Source: CAWFLT01 sp963816795
GTDB taxonomy: Bacteria > Acidobacteriota > Vicinamibacteria > Vicinamibacterales > SCN-69-37
Direction: 5' to 3'
Assembly: GCA_963816795.1 (NCBI GenBank)
Contig: CAWFLT010000010.1
Location: forward strand, 42,561 to 106,560
DNA length: 64,000 bases
Shown piece by piece: positions 1 through 11,214 of the stretch. Below the pieces are notes generated by a model. That model was given only the letters and a program-made list of their open reading frames with translations. It searched no databases and was not told where the DNA came from. How positions within the stretch are numbered: position 1 is the first letter of the stretch; the number at the start of each line of letters is the position of its first letter. The position numbers and the translations under genes are program-made.

Positions 1-420
1 CTACGCCAACTCTTTGAATGGATTGAAGACCTTGAGCCCCGGCCGCTTGAAGTCTCGATCGTTCCCCGTGACGATCACAAGTCTGTGGCGGCGCGCGGTC
101 GCCGCGATGTAGCTGTCCTCAACCGGCATGCGCTGTCCCGCCTTGTCGAGCAGACGTTCCTGCTCCGCCCAGACGTGGGCAACCGACACGTTGAACCCGT
201 GGATACGTCCATGCAACGCGTCAACCAGACGGGTGAGCCACGCCTGCAGTGCCTGGCGCTGTCGGCCTTCTTTTGTTCGCACCCAGTACGCCAACTGCGC
301 GATCACGACGGCACTCGTGTAGCACCGATCCTGCTCCGCTTCGAGCCAGGCAATGACCTTCGCGTCGCCATTCCGCTTCGCTGGCTGGCAGATGACGTCC
401 GTATCGAGCAGCCAGCTCAC
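1..420 (-). CDS. vapC: PIN-domain toxin, VapC family
   Basis: This 139-residue protein has the length and shape of a VapC ribonuclease toxin. The N-terminal MSWLLDTDV carries the first acidic residue of the PIN active site, and the C-terminal half has the paired acidic motifs PVEDSYIAATA and VTGNDRDF. VapC toxins cut RNA and are neutralised by a partner antitoxin encoded just upstream. Here that partner overlaps the start by 4 bp (ATGA), which implies translational coupling. The stop codon is the first triplet of the window, so the gene is complete. The RNA target cannot be told from sequence. Confidence 0.88.
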   Translation of the reverse strand: MSWLLDTDVICQPAKRNGDAKVIAWLEAEQDRCYTSAVVIAQLAYWVRTKEGRQRQALQAWLTRLVDALHGRIHGFNVSVAHVWAEQERLLDKAGQRMPVEDSYIAATARRHRLVIVTGNDRDFKRPGLKVFNPFKELA

Positions 421-644
421 AGCTTGCGCCGCCTGGCGGGGGCACGTCGCCGGGGAGGCACATCGTCAGGGCTGACGGGACACGCCTTCAGCACCGCGAG
501 CCAACTCTCTCGACCGGCGAGGCGCCGGAAGACGATGGCGTCTTCCTCCGCATCGAAGTGCGCGTCGAAGTAGTCGCCGGGCTTGGCTGGCGCAAGCGCG
601 GCCGGCACGGTCAAGCGCCGCTTGGCATCAAGTGTCACGACCAT
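417..644 (-). CDS. AbrB/MazE-like antitoxin partner of the PIN toxin
   Basis: This 75-residue protein starts MVVTLDAKRRLTVPAAL, the swapped-hairpin pattern of AbrB/SpoVT-type antitoxins (beta strand, D-x-K-R-R-L-T-V-P, then a short helix). The C-terminus is strongly basic (PPRRRAPARRRKL), which is unusual because antitoxin tails that grip the toxin are often acidic. It overlaps the downstream PIN toxin by 4 bp. By family precedent it binds both the toxin and the shared promoter, giving autoregulation. Confidence 0.8.
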   Translation of the reverse strand: MVVTLDAKRRLTVPAALAPAKPGDYFDAHFDAEEDAIVFRRLAGRESWLAVLKACPVSPDDVPPRRRAPARRRKL

Positions 645-699
645 GGTGGGATTATCCCACCAGTGCGGTCCGCCCGCCAGCAGATCCGTCGCGCGAGAC

Positions 700-3107
700 T
701 CACTCGTCGCGCAGGGCGACCATCGGGCTGATGCGTGACGCGCGGCGTGCCGGCCAGATGCAGGCCTGGAGACCGGCGACGAACAGCACGAGGGACACGC
801 CGACGAATGTCAGCGCGTCGAACGTCGACGCGCGCCAGACGTACGTGGCGAGCAGACGCGCCCCAAAGATGCTGGCGACGAATCCGATGACGATGCCCAC
901 CGTCAGCAGGCGGACACCACGGCCAACGACCATGCGGAACACCGCGCCCGGACTGGCGCCGATCGCCATCCGCACGCCGACCTCGTGAACCTGCTGGGCC
1001 ACGGCGTTCGACATCACGCCGTAGACGCCGATCACCGCCAGCACGAGTCCGAGCACGCCAAACAGGGAGAACAAGACGAGATTGAATCGCGGTCCGGCAA
1101 ACGCGCCGTCCTGCAACAGGCTCTCGAGCGTGCGCACATCGGTCGCGGGCTGTTCGGGATCGATCGCGTAGATCTGACCCAGCGCTGACTTCGTGATCTC
1201 GCTCGGATCGGTGCGCGCCCGGACCACGATGCGATCGGCGCGCCCGGCGTGTGTGTGCGGCACGTACACTTCCGGCTGCACGTCCTCGCTGATTCCGCGG
1301 TTGACCGTGTCGCTCAGGACGCCGACGACCTCGAACGTCTCGACAAGGCTGTTGAGGGGCGGCTGGGTCAGTCGAGGAATCCGCACGGTCTGGCCAATGG
1401 CGGCGCGGCCGTCGAGGCGGGTGCGCACGAACGCCTGGTTCACGACCGCAAGCGGCAGACGCCGCTCCACTTCGGTGTCAGTGAAGAGACGTCCTTCGGC
1501 GAGAGGGATGCCAAACACCCGTATGTAATCGGCACTCACTTGATGCACCTGCGCGCTGGCAGATGGCTGGCTGACGCCGGCCACCTCGACCGCCGCAGTC
1601 AGATTCCCGAGCGGATGCATTCCGGTATTCACGCCGACCGCCTCGACGCCGGGAACTTTCGACACCCGCGTGAGCAGATCCTGAAAGAACGCCACGCGCC
1701 GCGCAGTGTCGGGATAGCGCAGCTCGGGCAATGGCACGCGAAAGGTGAGCACGCGATCGGGCCGGACGCCGACGTCGACCTGCTGCATCGCCAGGACGGT
1801 CCGAATCATCAGGCCCGCCGCGACGAGCAGCATCAGCGACAGCGCGACTTCGGCGATCACGAGCGTCTGACGAAGGAACACCTGCAGGCGGCCGCCGGTG
1901 ACGCTGCGGCCAATCTCCCGAAGCGAGGAGGCGATGTCCTGCGACGTCGTGTGCAGCGCGGGGGCGAGCCCGAAAATGATGCTCGTTGCCGCTGACACGA
2001 GCAGTGTGAACAGCAGGACGGGCGTGCTCAGCGTGACCTCGGCCTCGTCCGGAATCGTATTCGGCGGCACGAGCGACAGGATCCCCTGCAGTCCCGCGGC
2101 GGCCAGGGCGGTCCCGACGAGTCCGGCGGCGGACGCAATCAGCAGGCTCTCGATGAGAAGTTGACGAATGATCGCGCCGCGGCCTGACCCGAGTGCCGCC
2201 CGCATCGTCATTTCCTTCCGGCGCACGACGGCTTTCGACAACAGCAGATTCGAGACGTTGGCGCAGGAGATCAGCAGCAGCAATCCGACGGCGCCAAACA
2301 TGATCCACAGGTTTTGCCGGATGCTGCTCGGAAACGTCTCTTCGAACGAGAGGAGACTGACGCGCCAGTTGTCGGGGAACTGGGCTGGTTCGCGCTTCTT
2401 CAAGTCGGCGACGATCGGGCCGAGATCGGCCGCGGCCGCGGCGTCACTGACGTGTGGCTTCAGGCGGCCGAGCAAGTGCACGTTGCGCACACCTTCGACG
2501 ACCTCGCCCCGGCGCAGGGCGATCGGCAGGTACACGTCGGCCCCTCGCCACATGAAACGCTTCGGCATCACGCCGACGACGGTCCGTGTCTGGCCGTTCA
2601 GCCGGAGGTTGCGGCCGACAATCGCGTGGTCGCCGCCGAATTGACGTTGCCAGAATCGATACCCCATCACGACGACCGGCGGGGCGCCCGGCGCCACGTC
2701 CGCTGGACCATAGACTCGTCCGACGAGCGGCGGCACCCCCATGACCTGGAACGTGTTCGGCGTCCCGTAGTTGCCCCGGAGCCGCTGTGGCTCTGCACCG
2801 TCGGTCCAGAGGACGTCACTGATGGTCGAGGCGATGACGCCCTCGAAAATGCTGGCGCGATCGGCGATCTCCAGAAACTGATCGGTGGAGTACCCGATGC
2901 GACCGCCGGGCTGGCCCGGGTCGACACCCTGACGCTCGTCAGGCGATCGATGTCTCGGTACGGAAATGGATCGAGCACGACCGCGTGGACGACGCTGTAG
3001 ATGGCGGTCGTGGCCATCATCCCAAGCGCCAGCGAGAGCACCGCCGCGACGGTCACGGGGATGTTTCTCGTGAGGTACCGAATCGCGAACTTGAGGTCGC
3101 GCCGCAC
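700..3107 (-). CDS. ADOP-type ABC transporter permease (MacB/FtsX family), one frameshift
   Basis: This is a large membrane permease of the acidobacterial MacB-like type, about 800 residues if read through one frameshift. The N-terminus (3107 to about 2930) starts MRRDLKFAIRYLTRN, followed by a transmembrane segment. The rest, in another frame, holds a periplasmic MacB-PCD region (VVVMGYRFWQRQFGG, LRLNGQTRTVVGVMP), two FtsX blocks (LLISCANVSNLLLSKAVVRRK near the middle, GVRMAIGASPGAVFRMV near the C-terminus) and the closing ALRDE motif. The frames meet near 2930, where the expected DPGQPGG motif starts out of frame, so one base is lost or gained. Such permeases usually lack their own ATPase. 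Substrate unknown. Confidence 0.85.
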
Positions 3108-3253
3108 CTGGTCACCTCCGTTTTTAGAGCGTTTTCAGCTCGACCTGGCAGTAATGATCTGCTCGCTCGTCGGGACCGGTCAATATGGCACGATCACGGC
3201 GCGCAAGAATGGATATAGTCGCCACTTCCCGACTTTTTCAAGGAGACGAGAGC

Positions 3254-3761
3254 ATGTTGAAGAGACTTCTGCTGGTCACGATGCGCCCTTGCAGCCATCG
3301 GCGCGTGCACGCCAGCCCCACCCCCGTCCCCGGCACCGCCCGACACTGCTGCGGATGAGGCGAAGCTCAAGGCCGACCTTCAGAAATGGATGGATGACTT
3401 CAACGCTGGAAACGCGGACGGTCTGGCGAGCCAGTACGCGGAGGATGCCGTCCTCAGTCCGCCCAACGCCGCCGCTGCCATCGGGCGTGCGGCCATTCGC
3501 GAGGCACTCGCCAAGGAGAGCGCGGGCGCCAGGGCCGCAGGTCTCACGTTCAAGAGCACCGCCACCACAGGCGTCGGTGTGACAGGCGATCTGGCATGGA
3601 TGAGTGGCAAGTACGCCGTCGTTGACGCGAAGGGGACGAGCGTCGACGAGGGCAAGTACCTGTCGGTGCACCGGCGCACAAACGGCGCGTGGCTCTACAT
3701 TCGCGATACGTGGAACTCGGACAATCCACCGCCACCGCCACCGCCGACGGAGAAGAAGTAG
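3254..3761 (+). CDS. Secreted lipoprotein with SnoaL/DUF4440-like fold, frameshift in the signal peptide
   Basis: The mature part (DDFNAGNADGLASQYAEDA onward) matches the SnoaL/DUF4440 pattern, including G-R-A-A-I-R-E and the closing WLYIRDTWNSD. It ends in a proline run and lysines. The only in-frame ATG lies at 3390, but that would start inside the domain. Upstream, ATG 3254 follows a good ribosome site (AAGGAGA) and begins MLKRLLLVTM. One extra base near 3284 then separates it from ALAAIGACTPAP, a clear lipobox. The true product is therefore probably a lipoprotein of about 168 residues split by a one-base indel. Function unknown; this fold is often catalytic or ligand-binding. Confidence 0.72.
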
Positions 3762-3825
3762 CGCGTCCGCCCGTCCGCCCGGCCCCTTGGCGCGGGACCT
3801 CAATCCCAGTTACCCTGTGCCCTTA

Positions 3826-3864
3826 GAGCCGTTTCCAGTTCGGTGTAGCCGCTGGAAACGGCTC
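3826..3864. repeat. Stem-loop, 13-bp arms
   Basis: GAGCCGTTTCCAG at 3826-3838 is the exact reverse complement of CTGGAAACGGCTC at 3852-3864, with a 13-nt loop. There is no T-run after it, so it is not a textbook intrinsic terminator. A similar GCCGTTTT hairpin stands at 25168-25206, which suggests a dispersed family. Confidence 0.7.
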
Positions 3865-3895
3865 CGCGGTTTGCGCGGCGGTGCGACCGGGATGA

Positions 3896-3972
3896 GGGGG
3901 AGATTTGCACAGGTGGGGGACGGGCTTGCTCGCGCAAGCGAGACCCGTCCCCCGCCTGTGCAAATCTCCCCC
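3896..3972. repeat. Long near-perfect palindrome, 29-bp arms
   Basis: The left arm 3896-3924 (begins GGGGGAGATTTGCAC) pairs with the right arm 3944-3972 (ends GTGCAAATCTCCCCC) at 28 of 29 positions. The 19-nt spacer can form its own small stem (CTTGC/GCAAG). It sits in the 290-bp gap between the lipoprotein gene and the aldolase gene. Together with the stem-loop at 3826 it accounts for most of that gap. Confidence 0.85.
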
Positions 3973-4050
3973 CTCGCGGCTGCCTACACCGCAATGGAAA
4001 CCGCTATCGCCCTGTCGCTGAAATCGTCCATCCACGACGCGCGGGAGGAA

Positions 4051-5022
4051 ATGATGCGTCTCCTTGTCGTTCTGTCACTCGCCGCGGCCGCGCTCGTGCC
4101 GGTGCCGGCGTCACTCGCTCCACAGAAGATCGATCGGATGAATCCGATCATTGCCGCGCAGGAAAAAGGCAGCCTCGCCGTGCTGGGGATCGCGCATCCG
4201 GCGATCACGCGCGGAGGCGGTGGCCGCGGCCGCGCCGGCGCGCCGGTGGACCCCGCGGTGCCGCCACCTCCGCCACCGCCACCGCCGCCGATTGTGCTGG
4301 CCGACGTCGCAAAGGAAACCGTCGACTACAAGCGCGCCGACTATCTCTACACGTCGGGCACCTCCGACACGTTCCTGAGCTACATGGAAGAGATCAAGAA
4401 GGCCGGCGGTTCGATGCGCACGCATCCGTTCACGGCGAAGATCGGCATCTGGAATCGCAACGCCGAGAACGTGAACGCCGCCATCATCCGGCAGCTGAAC
4501 GCCGGCCACGTCGGCGTCTCGATGGAAGCCGTCGAGTCGGCGCAGGAAGTGCGCGATGTGATCAAGGCGATGCGCCTGACGTCGGCCGGCGGCACGCGTC
4601 CGGAGACCGGGCTCGAAAAGGCCGCCGCGTACTGGGGGCTCTCGGTCGACGAGTACAAGAAGAAGGCCGACATCTGGCCGCTCAACAAGAACGGCGAGCT
4701 CTTGATCAGCGTCATCATCGAGAGCGTGGCGGGCATCGAGAAGGCGCGCGAAATCGCCGCCGAGCCGGGCGTCGCCCAGGTCTTCGCGGGCTACGGGACG
4801 CTCAACGGCGTGTTCAAGGGCGATCAGGCCGCGCGCGAAGCCGGCGCGGCGAAGATCCTGGCCGCTTGCAAGGAGTTCAAAGTGCCTTGCGGCTTCCCCA
4901 CCAACAACCCGGCCGAGATCGAACAGCGCATGAAGGAAGGCTGGTCGGTGTTCATCATGCAGCGCCGCGACGAGGCCGCGTTTGCGGCGGTCGAGACGGC
5001 GAGAAAGATGTCGGGACGGTAA
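4051..5022 (+). CDS. Secreted HpcH/HpaI-like aldolase family protein
   Basis: ATG 4051 directly follows GGAGGAA and opens a signal peptide (MMRLLVVLSLAAAALVPVPA); about 323 residues. The body resembles HpcH/HpaI class II aldolases: AGHVGVSMEAVESAQEV, the repeated IIESVAGIEKAREIAAEPGV (the usual QIE...IAAVPGVD block) and a final GFPTNNPAEIEQRMKEG helix pair. An unusual Gly/Pro-rich linker (GGGGRGRAGAPV, then ten prolines) sits near residues 50-80. A signal peptide on this normally cytoplasmic fold is odd, and the active-site metal ligands are not cleanly recognisable, so the catalytic role is uncertain. Confidence 0.72.
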   Translation: MMRLLVVLSLAAAALVPVPASLAPQKIDRMNPIIAAQEKGSLAVLGIAHPAITRGGGGRGRAGAPVDPAVPPPPPPPPPPIVLADVAKETVDYKRADYLYTSGTSDTFLSYMEEIKKAGGSMRTHPFTAKIGIWNRNAENVNAAIIRQLNAGHVGVSMEAVESAQEVRDVIKAMRLTSAGGTRPETGLEKAAAYWGLSVDEYKKKADIWPLNKNGELLISVIIESVAGIEKAREIAAEPGVAQVFAGYGTLNGVFKGDQAAREAGAAKILAACKEFKVPCGFPTNNPAEIEQRMKEGWSVFIMQRRDEAAFAAVETARKMSGR

Positions 5023-5056
5023 GACGCTCACGGAAATCTTCAAGGAGGATTGGACC

Positions 5057-5464
5057 ATGCGCAAGAGCCTGCCGTTCGTTGCGACGTTGACCCTGCTTGG
5101 CGTCATCTCCACCACACCGCTCCTCGCACAGGAGGCGAAGGCGGTGAGCGCACAGGAATCGAAGGCGGTGAAGACGATGGCCGGCATCCTGATGACCGTC
5201 AATCACTTCCCGAACGACGAGCAGAAGAAGACCCTGCAGGCCGTGGCGGCCGACACGACGACGACCGCGCAGGAGAAGGTCCTGATTGAAGCCATGCTCA
5301 CGATGCAGCACAGCGTCACCGCGGCCGAGAAGACGAAAGTTCAGGCTGTGGCCAAGGATAAGGCTGCGTCGGCCGGCGCCCGCACCCTCGCCGAGATCCT
5401 CGAGCGATTCCTGCACATGGCCAGCGAGGCCGACAAGGCGACCCTCAAGAAGCTCGCGACGTAG
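5057..5464 (+). CDS. Small secreted helical protein of unknown function
   Basis: ATG 5057 follows AAGGAGGATTGG and starts MRKSLPFVATLTLLG, a signal peptide cleaved near TTPLLAQEA. The mature ~110 residues are rich in Ala, Lys, Thr and Glu and look entirely helical, with two related segments (TLQAVAADTTTTAQEKVLIEA and KVQAVAKDKAASAGARTLAE). The gene lies 34 bp after the aldolase-like gene on the same strand and may be cotranscribed with it. I do not recognise the family. Confidence 0.7.
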   Translation: MRKSLPFVATLTLLGVISTTPLLAQEAKAVSAQESKAVKTMAGILMTVNHFPNDEQKKTLQAVAADTTTTAQEKVLIEAMLTMQHSVTAAEKTKVQAVAKDKAASAGARTLAEILERFLHMASEADKATLKKLAT

Positions 5465-5469
5465 CGGCG

Positions 5470-5868
5470 ATGAACCGTACTGCGGCGCTCCTGTCGATCC
5501 TGCTTGCCCTGCCGGCTGGCCTGTCCGGGCAAGACCAGTCCGCCAGCCTCGCCCCGCTGCAGGGTTCCTGGGTCGCGATCTCGGCCGGCGGGAGGAGCTG
5601 CCCGCCGGCGTTCACATCGGTCTGAGCGTTGCCGGGGACAAGTATCGCGAAGTGCACGACGGGCGCCCCGATCTTCGGCGTGCTCGTCAGAGGCCCGCGT
5701 CTCACGTTCATCCTTCCGGAAGTCCGCGGCGGCTTCGACGGGGAGCTCAAGGACGGGCAATTGACGGGCACGTGGACACAATCCAGAGGCTCGCGCCCGC
5801 TGGTGTTCAAGCGGAGTGAGCGCGTTGAGCAGCGCGGCCCGGGCCGCGGGAGTGGGGCCGGCCAGTAA
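5470..5868 (+). pseudogene. Broken small secreted protein, two frameshifts
   Basis: ATG 5470 begins a signal peptide (MNRTAALLSILLALPAGLSG) six bases after the previous gene, then LAPLQGSWVAISAGG. The reading then moves to another frame near 5595 (EELPAGVHIGLSVAGDKYREV) and to a third near 5660 (PRLTFILPEVRGGFDGELKDG), ending GTWTQSRGSRPLVFKR. The pieces join into one plausible secreted beta-rich protein of about 115 residues, so this is a single gene with two indels. The final frame runs on into the repeat region and stops at 5868. Confidence 0.6.
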
Positions 5869-5879
5869 ATAACAACTCG

Positions 5880-6089
5880 ACACCCCGCGCCGTCGTATGG
5901 CGCGGGCCCGAGCCGCGGGGGTGGGACCGCCAGACACCCCGCGCCGTCGTATGGCGCGGGCCCGAGCCGCGGGGGTGGGACCGCCAGACACCCCGCGCCG
6001 TCGTATGGCGCGGGCCCGAGCCGCGGGGGTGGGACCGCCAGACACCCCGCGCCGTCGTATGGCGCGGGCCCGAGCCGCGGGGGTGGGGC
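5880..6089. repeat. Tandem repeat, 54-bp unit, almost four copies
   Basis: Units start at 5880, 5934, 5988 and 6042. The first three are identical and the fourth diverges after about 47 bases. Each unit contains the inverted pair CGCGCC/GGCGCG around GTCGTAT. A degenerate relative of the unit lies just upstream (about 5824-5862). Because 54 is a multiple of three, the array is open in several frames and yields spurious peptides of 18-residue repeats. It fills the space between the broken secreted gene and the barrel gene. Confidence 0.92.
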
Positions 6090-6217
6090 CCCGCGGCCCT
6101 AAGAAACGTGTGGCCCAAGCGGCACAGGTGTGACGCCACGGCACACCTGTCGGCTGCCGATCTGGTTTAGTATCAACAAGTTAGCCGATGGCCCGTCTCT
6201 TGCTATCCCGTGCCGGC

Positions 6218-7775
6218 ATGAGAGCTCCTCACCCGCCACGTCGTCATCGCACTCGCTGCTGCTCGCGCCGTCGGTCGCGCACGCCCAGGAAACCACCCCG
6301 CCCGACGGCACGCCGATCGCGTCGGCGCAGGTCTCGGGCCTCGACCTCTCGCGGCTCAGTCCGGGCCTGCAGGAGGACATCGGCAAGCTCGACCGGCACC
6401 CCGCTCGATCGGCAGAAGCTCCGCGAGCTGGCCGCGCGCCTCGAAGCCGAGCAGCCGCGCTACGTCGCCGCCGTGCGGGTCACCGCCGGATCCCGACGGC
6501 AGCGCGCGCGTCGTCTTCGTCGTCGCGCGCATGCGCGATCCGGAACCGCAGGCCAACATCAACACGAAGTACATCGTCGAGGACGTCGAGATCCGCGGCG
6601 TGCCCGACCGCGCGATCACGCCGGAGATGCGCGCCGACCTGCAGGCGCTGACCGGCAAGCCGCTCGACTCCGACGAGGCCGAGCGGCTCGAGACGCGGCT
6701 GAAGTCCGCGTTCCCCGACTACAACGTCGACGCGCCGGACGAGCCGCGGGAGCCAGCCCGGCCAGATCAAGGTGGTCTTCCACCTGACGCGGACCGAAGC
6801 AGTCGCGATGGCTGCGCTTCGAGCCGATGGAGGCGAACGCCCTCTATCACTCGGATCAGGGCTGGGGCGCCAAGCTGCCGCTCACGATGAGCGGCGACGA
6901 CTTCCTGGTCCTGCCGCACTTCGCGCTCGACGTCGGCGACGATCTGATCGAGGAGTACTCGGGCTTCGGCTGCGCTTCGAATCGAGGAAGCTCGGCACCG
7001 AACGCCTCGGCGTCTCCTTCGAGTGGTCCACGTTCGACCAGACGTGGCGCGACCCGACGCTGGCGGCGCTTGCCGCGTACTCCGCGAGTCCCGGCGCTCT
7101 ATCGCAACCGCATGACGGTCACGCCGCTCGTGAAGTTCGCGATCACGCCGCAGCTCACGCTGGCCGGCGGCGTCAGCATCACCGAGCTGGATCCGCTCGA
7201 CGAGTCCTCGTCCGATTCGCAGATGGCGAACGCCGCGATCGGCTCGTTGAGGTTCAACCAGCGCTGGCGTCCGGCGTCCCGGCGTGCAGCACGACTTCGA
7301 CGCGGCGTTCACCGTGCGCGCGGGGCACGACCTCACTCGAGAGCGACCTCGTCTACGAGCGCTACCTCGGCACAGGCCGACTACGGCTTCCGCTGGCATC
7401 GAGCATCGCGTGCTCGTCGTCGGGCATGTCCGGCAGCATCACGGGCGACGCGCCGCTGTTCGAGCGGTTCTCGCTCGGCGATTCGCGGACGCTCCGCGGC
7501 TGGGACAAGTACGACATCGCGCCGGCCGGCGGCGATCGCATGTTCCACACGTCGCTCGAGTACCGCTATCGCGTGCTCGCGCTGTTCCTCGACTCCGGGT
7601 CGGTGTGGGACACGGGCACGAACCGCAAGGTCCGCTTCTCGACAGGCGTTCGGCTTCACGCCCGGCCCGGTGTTCATGACGGTGGGCTTCCCGCTCAACA
7701 CCGACGAGTTCCGCGCCGTGTTCACGATGGGCGTCCGGTTCTCCACGGTCTTCGTGGGCAGTCAGCAAGAACTGA
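6218..7775 (+). pseudogene. BamA/TamA-family outer-membrane protein, many frameshifts
   Basis: Piecing the frames together gives a signal peptide (LAPSVAHAQE near 6290), POTRA-like segments (VEDVEIRGVPDRAITPEMR, LTGKPLDSDEAERLETRL) and a C-terminal barrel (FSLGDSRTLRGWDKYDIAP, then FMTVGFPLNTDEFRAVFTMG). RGWDKYD is in the position of the conserved RGY/RGF motif of Omp85 proteins. At least seven reading-frame changes occur, for example near 6400, 6490, 6760, 6975, 7270 and 7645. Sequence on both sides of each stays strongly coding, so uncorrected indels are more likely than decay. Exact start and end are approximate. Confidence 0.62.
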
Positions 7776-7777
7776 CC

Positions 7778-8397
7778 GTGGCCGTCCGTTCTCGCCCCGC
7801 CACGCTGGTCGCGCTCACGCTCTTCGCGTGGGCCGCGGCGAATCTCGGCGCGCAGGCCGTCACCGTCAGCCGCGTCGCCGACGCGGTCGCCGTCCGGGCG
7901 CCCGGATTCACCTTCATCAAAGGCGAGCCGCTCGTCCGGCTGAAGGACGGCCGCTCCGTGCGCGTCGATCTCGACCTCGCGGTGCTGCCGAGGCCCGGCG
8001 ATCCCGCCGCGGCGCGCAGCCGGCAGACGTTCGTGCTGAGCTACGATCTCTGGGAAGAACGATTTGCCGTGACGCTCGTCGGGACGCCGCCGCAATCCGT
8101 GGCGTACCTGACGTCGACCGCCGCCGAGGCCTGGTGTCTCGAGCAGTTGACGGTGCCGGTCAGCCGCGCTCGGCCGGCTGGGCGCGCGACGTGCCGTTCT
8201 GGATTCGGCTCGAGTACCGAATCCTCGGACGGCGACGCCGCGCCGGATCGGACGACGACGGCGCGGGCTTTACGCTGCGGGGACTGATCGACGCGCTCAG
8301 CTCGCGCCGCAAGGCCAGCCGCGTGGACCCACGTCGATTGAAGCGGGTCCGTTCCGGCTTCGGCCGTAACACTCGGCCGTCGAGGCGATCACGATGA
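7778..8397 (+). CDS. DUF4390-like secreted protein, frameshifted
   Basis: GTG 7778 opens a signal peptide (ATLVALTLFAWAAANLGA) followed by a beta-rich domain (VSRVADAVAVRAPGFTFIKG, RQTFVLSYDLWEERFAVTL). The tail continues in another frame after about 8165 (RDVPFWIRLEYRILG, GFTLRGLIDALSSRRKASR). The shape and position fit DUF4390, which in beta-proteobacteria lies directly upstream of NtrY/NtrX-type two-component genes, just as here. The stop overlaps the kinase start at 8394 by 4 bp. Function unknown; family assignment moderate. Confidence 0.6.
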
Positions 8398-9843
8398 ACC
8401 GACTGCGCACTCGCCTGATCCTCGCCTTTCTCGCCGCCACGATGCTGCCGCTGGCCGCGACGGTGTGGATCACGACGTCGCTGCTCGATCGCAGCCTGGG
8501 CTACGCGACCACCGGCGAGCTCGATCGCCTGTCGCGCACGCTCGAAGCGACCGTGCGGCAGTTCTATCAGCGCGAGCGCGACGCGCTGAAGCAGGACGCG
8601 CTGGCGGGCCGCGTGACGCCGACGTCGTACGCCGTGGCGGACGCGGCGACGCTGGCCCGACGCCGGTCCGCGCGTTCTGGGACAGCGGCGAGGCCGAGCG
8701 CTTCGGCCTGTCGGGATCCGACGGCGATCACGTCGACTACCTGCGGCGAGCGACGACGACGGCGCCGGGCCGCGCGGCGTGCAGGCCTACAGCCGCGACC
8801 TCCGCGGCATTCGCATGGAGCAGCTCTCGAGCCAGCTGCGGCAGACGCGGCAGCTCGTGGAGTCGATCGAGGGCCGCGACCTCCGGCGCGGGTTCACGCT
8901 CACGCTGCTCCTCCTGCTCGGCGCGGCGTGGCTCATCTCGCTGGCGCCGCTCGTCTTCATCGCGCATCGGATCAGCCGGCCGATCCAGCAGCTCACCGAA
9001 GGGCTGACGGACTTTGCGGCCGGCGACTGGTCGCGACGCGCTCGAGACCGGCCGGCGATCCGGGAACGCCGCCGCGCGACGAAGTCGGCCACGCGGTCGA
9101 CGCCTTCAACCGCATGGCCGATCAGCTGCGGCAGAGCCGCGAGCGGCTGGTCCATCTCACGCAGATCGCGAGCTGGCAGTCGCTGGCGCGCAAGACCGCG
9201 CACGAAGTGAAGAACTCGCTGACGCCGATTCGGCTCACCGTCGAGGAAATGCAGGCGCGGCTGCAGCCGGCCGATCGCACCTTCCTCGATCAGGCCGTCC
9301 AGATCGTCGTCAGCGAGATCGACGCGCTCGAGCGGCGCGTGCGCGCGTTCTCGGATTTCTCCAGCGAGCCGCCGGTGCAATCCGGAGGTCCTGGACGTCA
9401 ATGCGCTCGTCAGCGAGCGCGTCTCGCTGCTGCGGCCCGCGCATCCCGAGACGACATACGATCTCAGGCTGGATGCGCGCGCGCCGCGCGTGCTCGCGGG
9501 CGCGGACCTGGTGAAAGGCATCCTCACGAATCTGCTGAAGAATGCCGCCGAGGCGGCCGGGCCCGGCGGCTCGGTGCTCGCGATCACGCGGGCGAACGAC
9601 GGCCACGTCACGATCGAGGTGCACGACTCCGGCCCGGGCCTGAGCGACGAGGCCGCCGCCACGCTGTTCGAGCCGACGATCACGTTCAAGGAACACGGCA
9701 TGGGACTCGGCCTCTCGATCGCGAAGCGCCACGCGCTGCTCTCCGGCGGCGACATCGTCCTCGTCGACGGCCAGCTCGGCGGCGCGGCGTTCAAGGTGAC
9801 GCTGCCGGCGTTCGCCCGGATCGCACGATCCGGAGGCCGCGCT

Positions 9844-9847
<4 letters not shown>
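8394..9847 (+). pseudogene. NtrY-like sensor histidine kinase, about five frameshifts
   Basis: The N-terminus (MNRLRTRLILAFLAATMLPLA) is a membrane anchor, followed by a periplasmic segment and a second membrane helix (FTLTLLLLLGAAWLISLAP). Next come HAMP (HRISRPIQQLTEGL), the phosphoacceptor helix (ARKTAHEVKNSLTPIRLTVEE, H-E-x-K-N) and the ATPase domain with LLKNAAEAA, DSGPGL and GMGLGLSIAKRH. The frame changes near 8655, 8760, 9040, 9385 and 9830; the last restores a stop at 9845-9847 that overlaps the regulator's GTG at 9844. NtrY-type kinases pair with NtrX/NtrC regulators, and one follows immediately. Confidence 0.8.
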
Positions 9848-11199
<1,352 letters not shown>

Positions 11200-11214
11200 G
11201 GTCTCGAGCGCCTG

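Noticed and set aside
3826..3864. Intrinsic terminator
   Set aside because: The stem is good but there is no following T-run, and similar stems recur elsewhere as repeats.
5880..6089. Possible CRISPR array
   Set aside because: The units are directly contiguous with no variable spacers, and no cas genes are near.
5897..6133. A repeat protein of 18-residue MARARAAGV-type units
   Set aside because: It arises only because the 54-bp repeat is a multiple of three; no start context or family.
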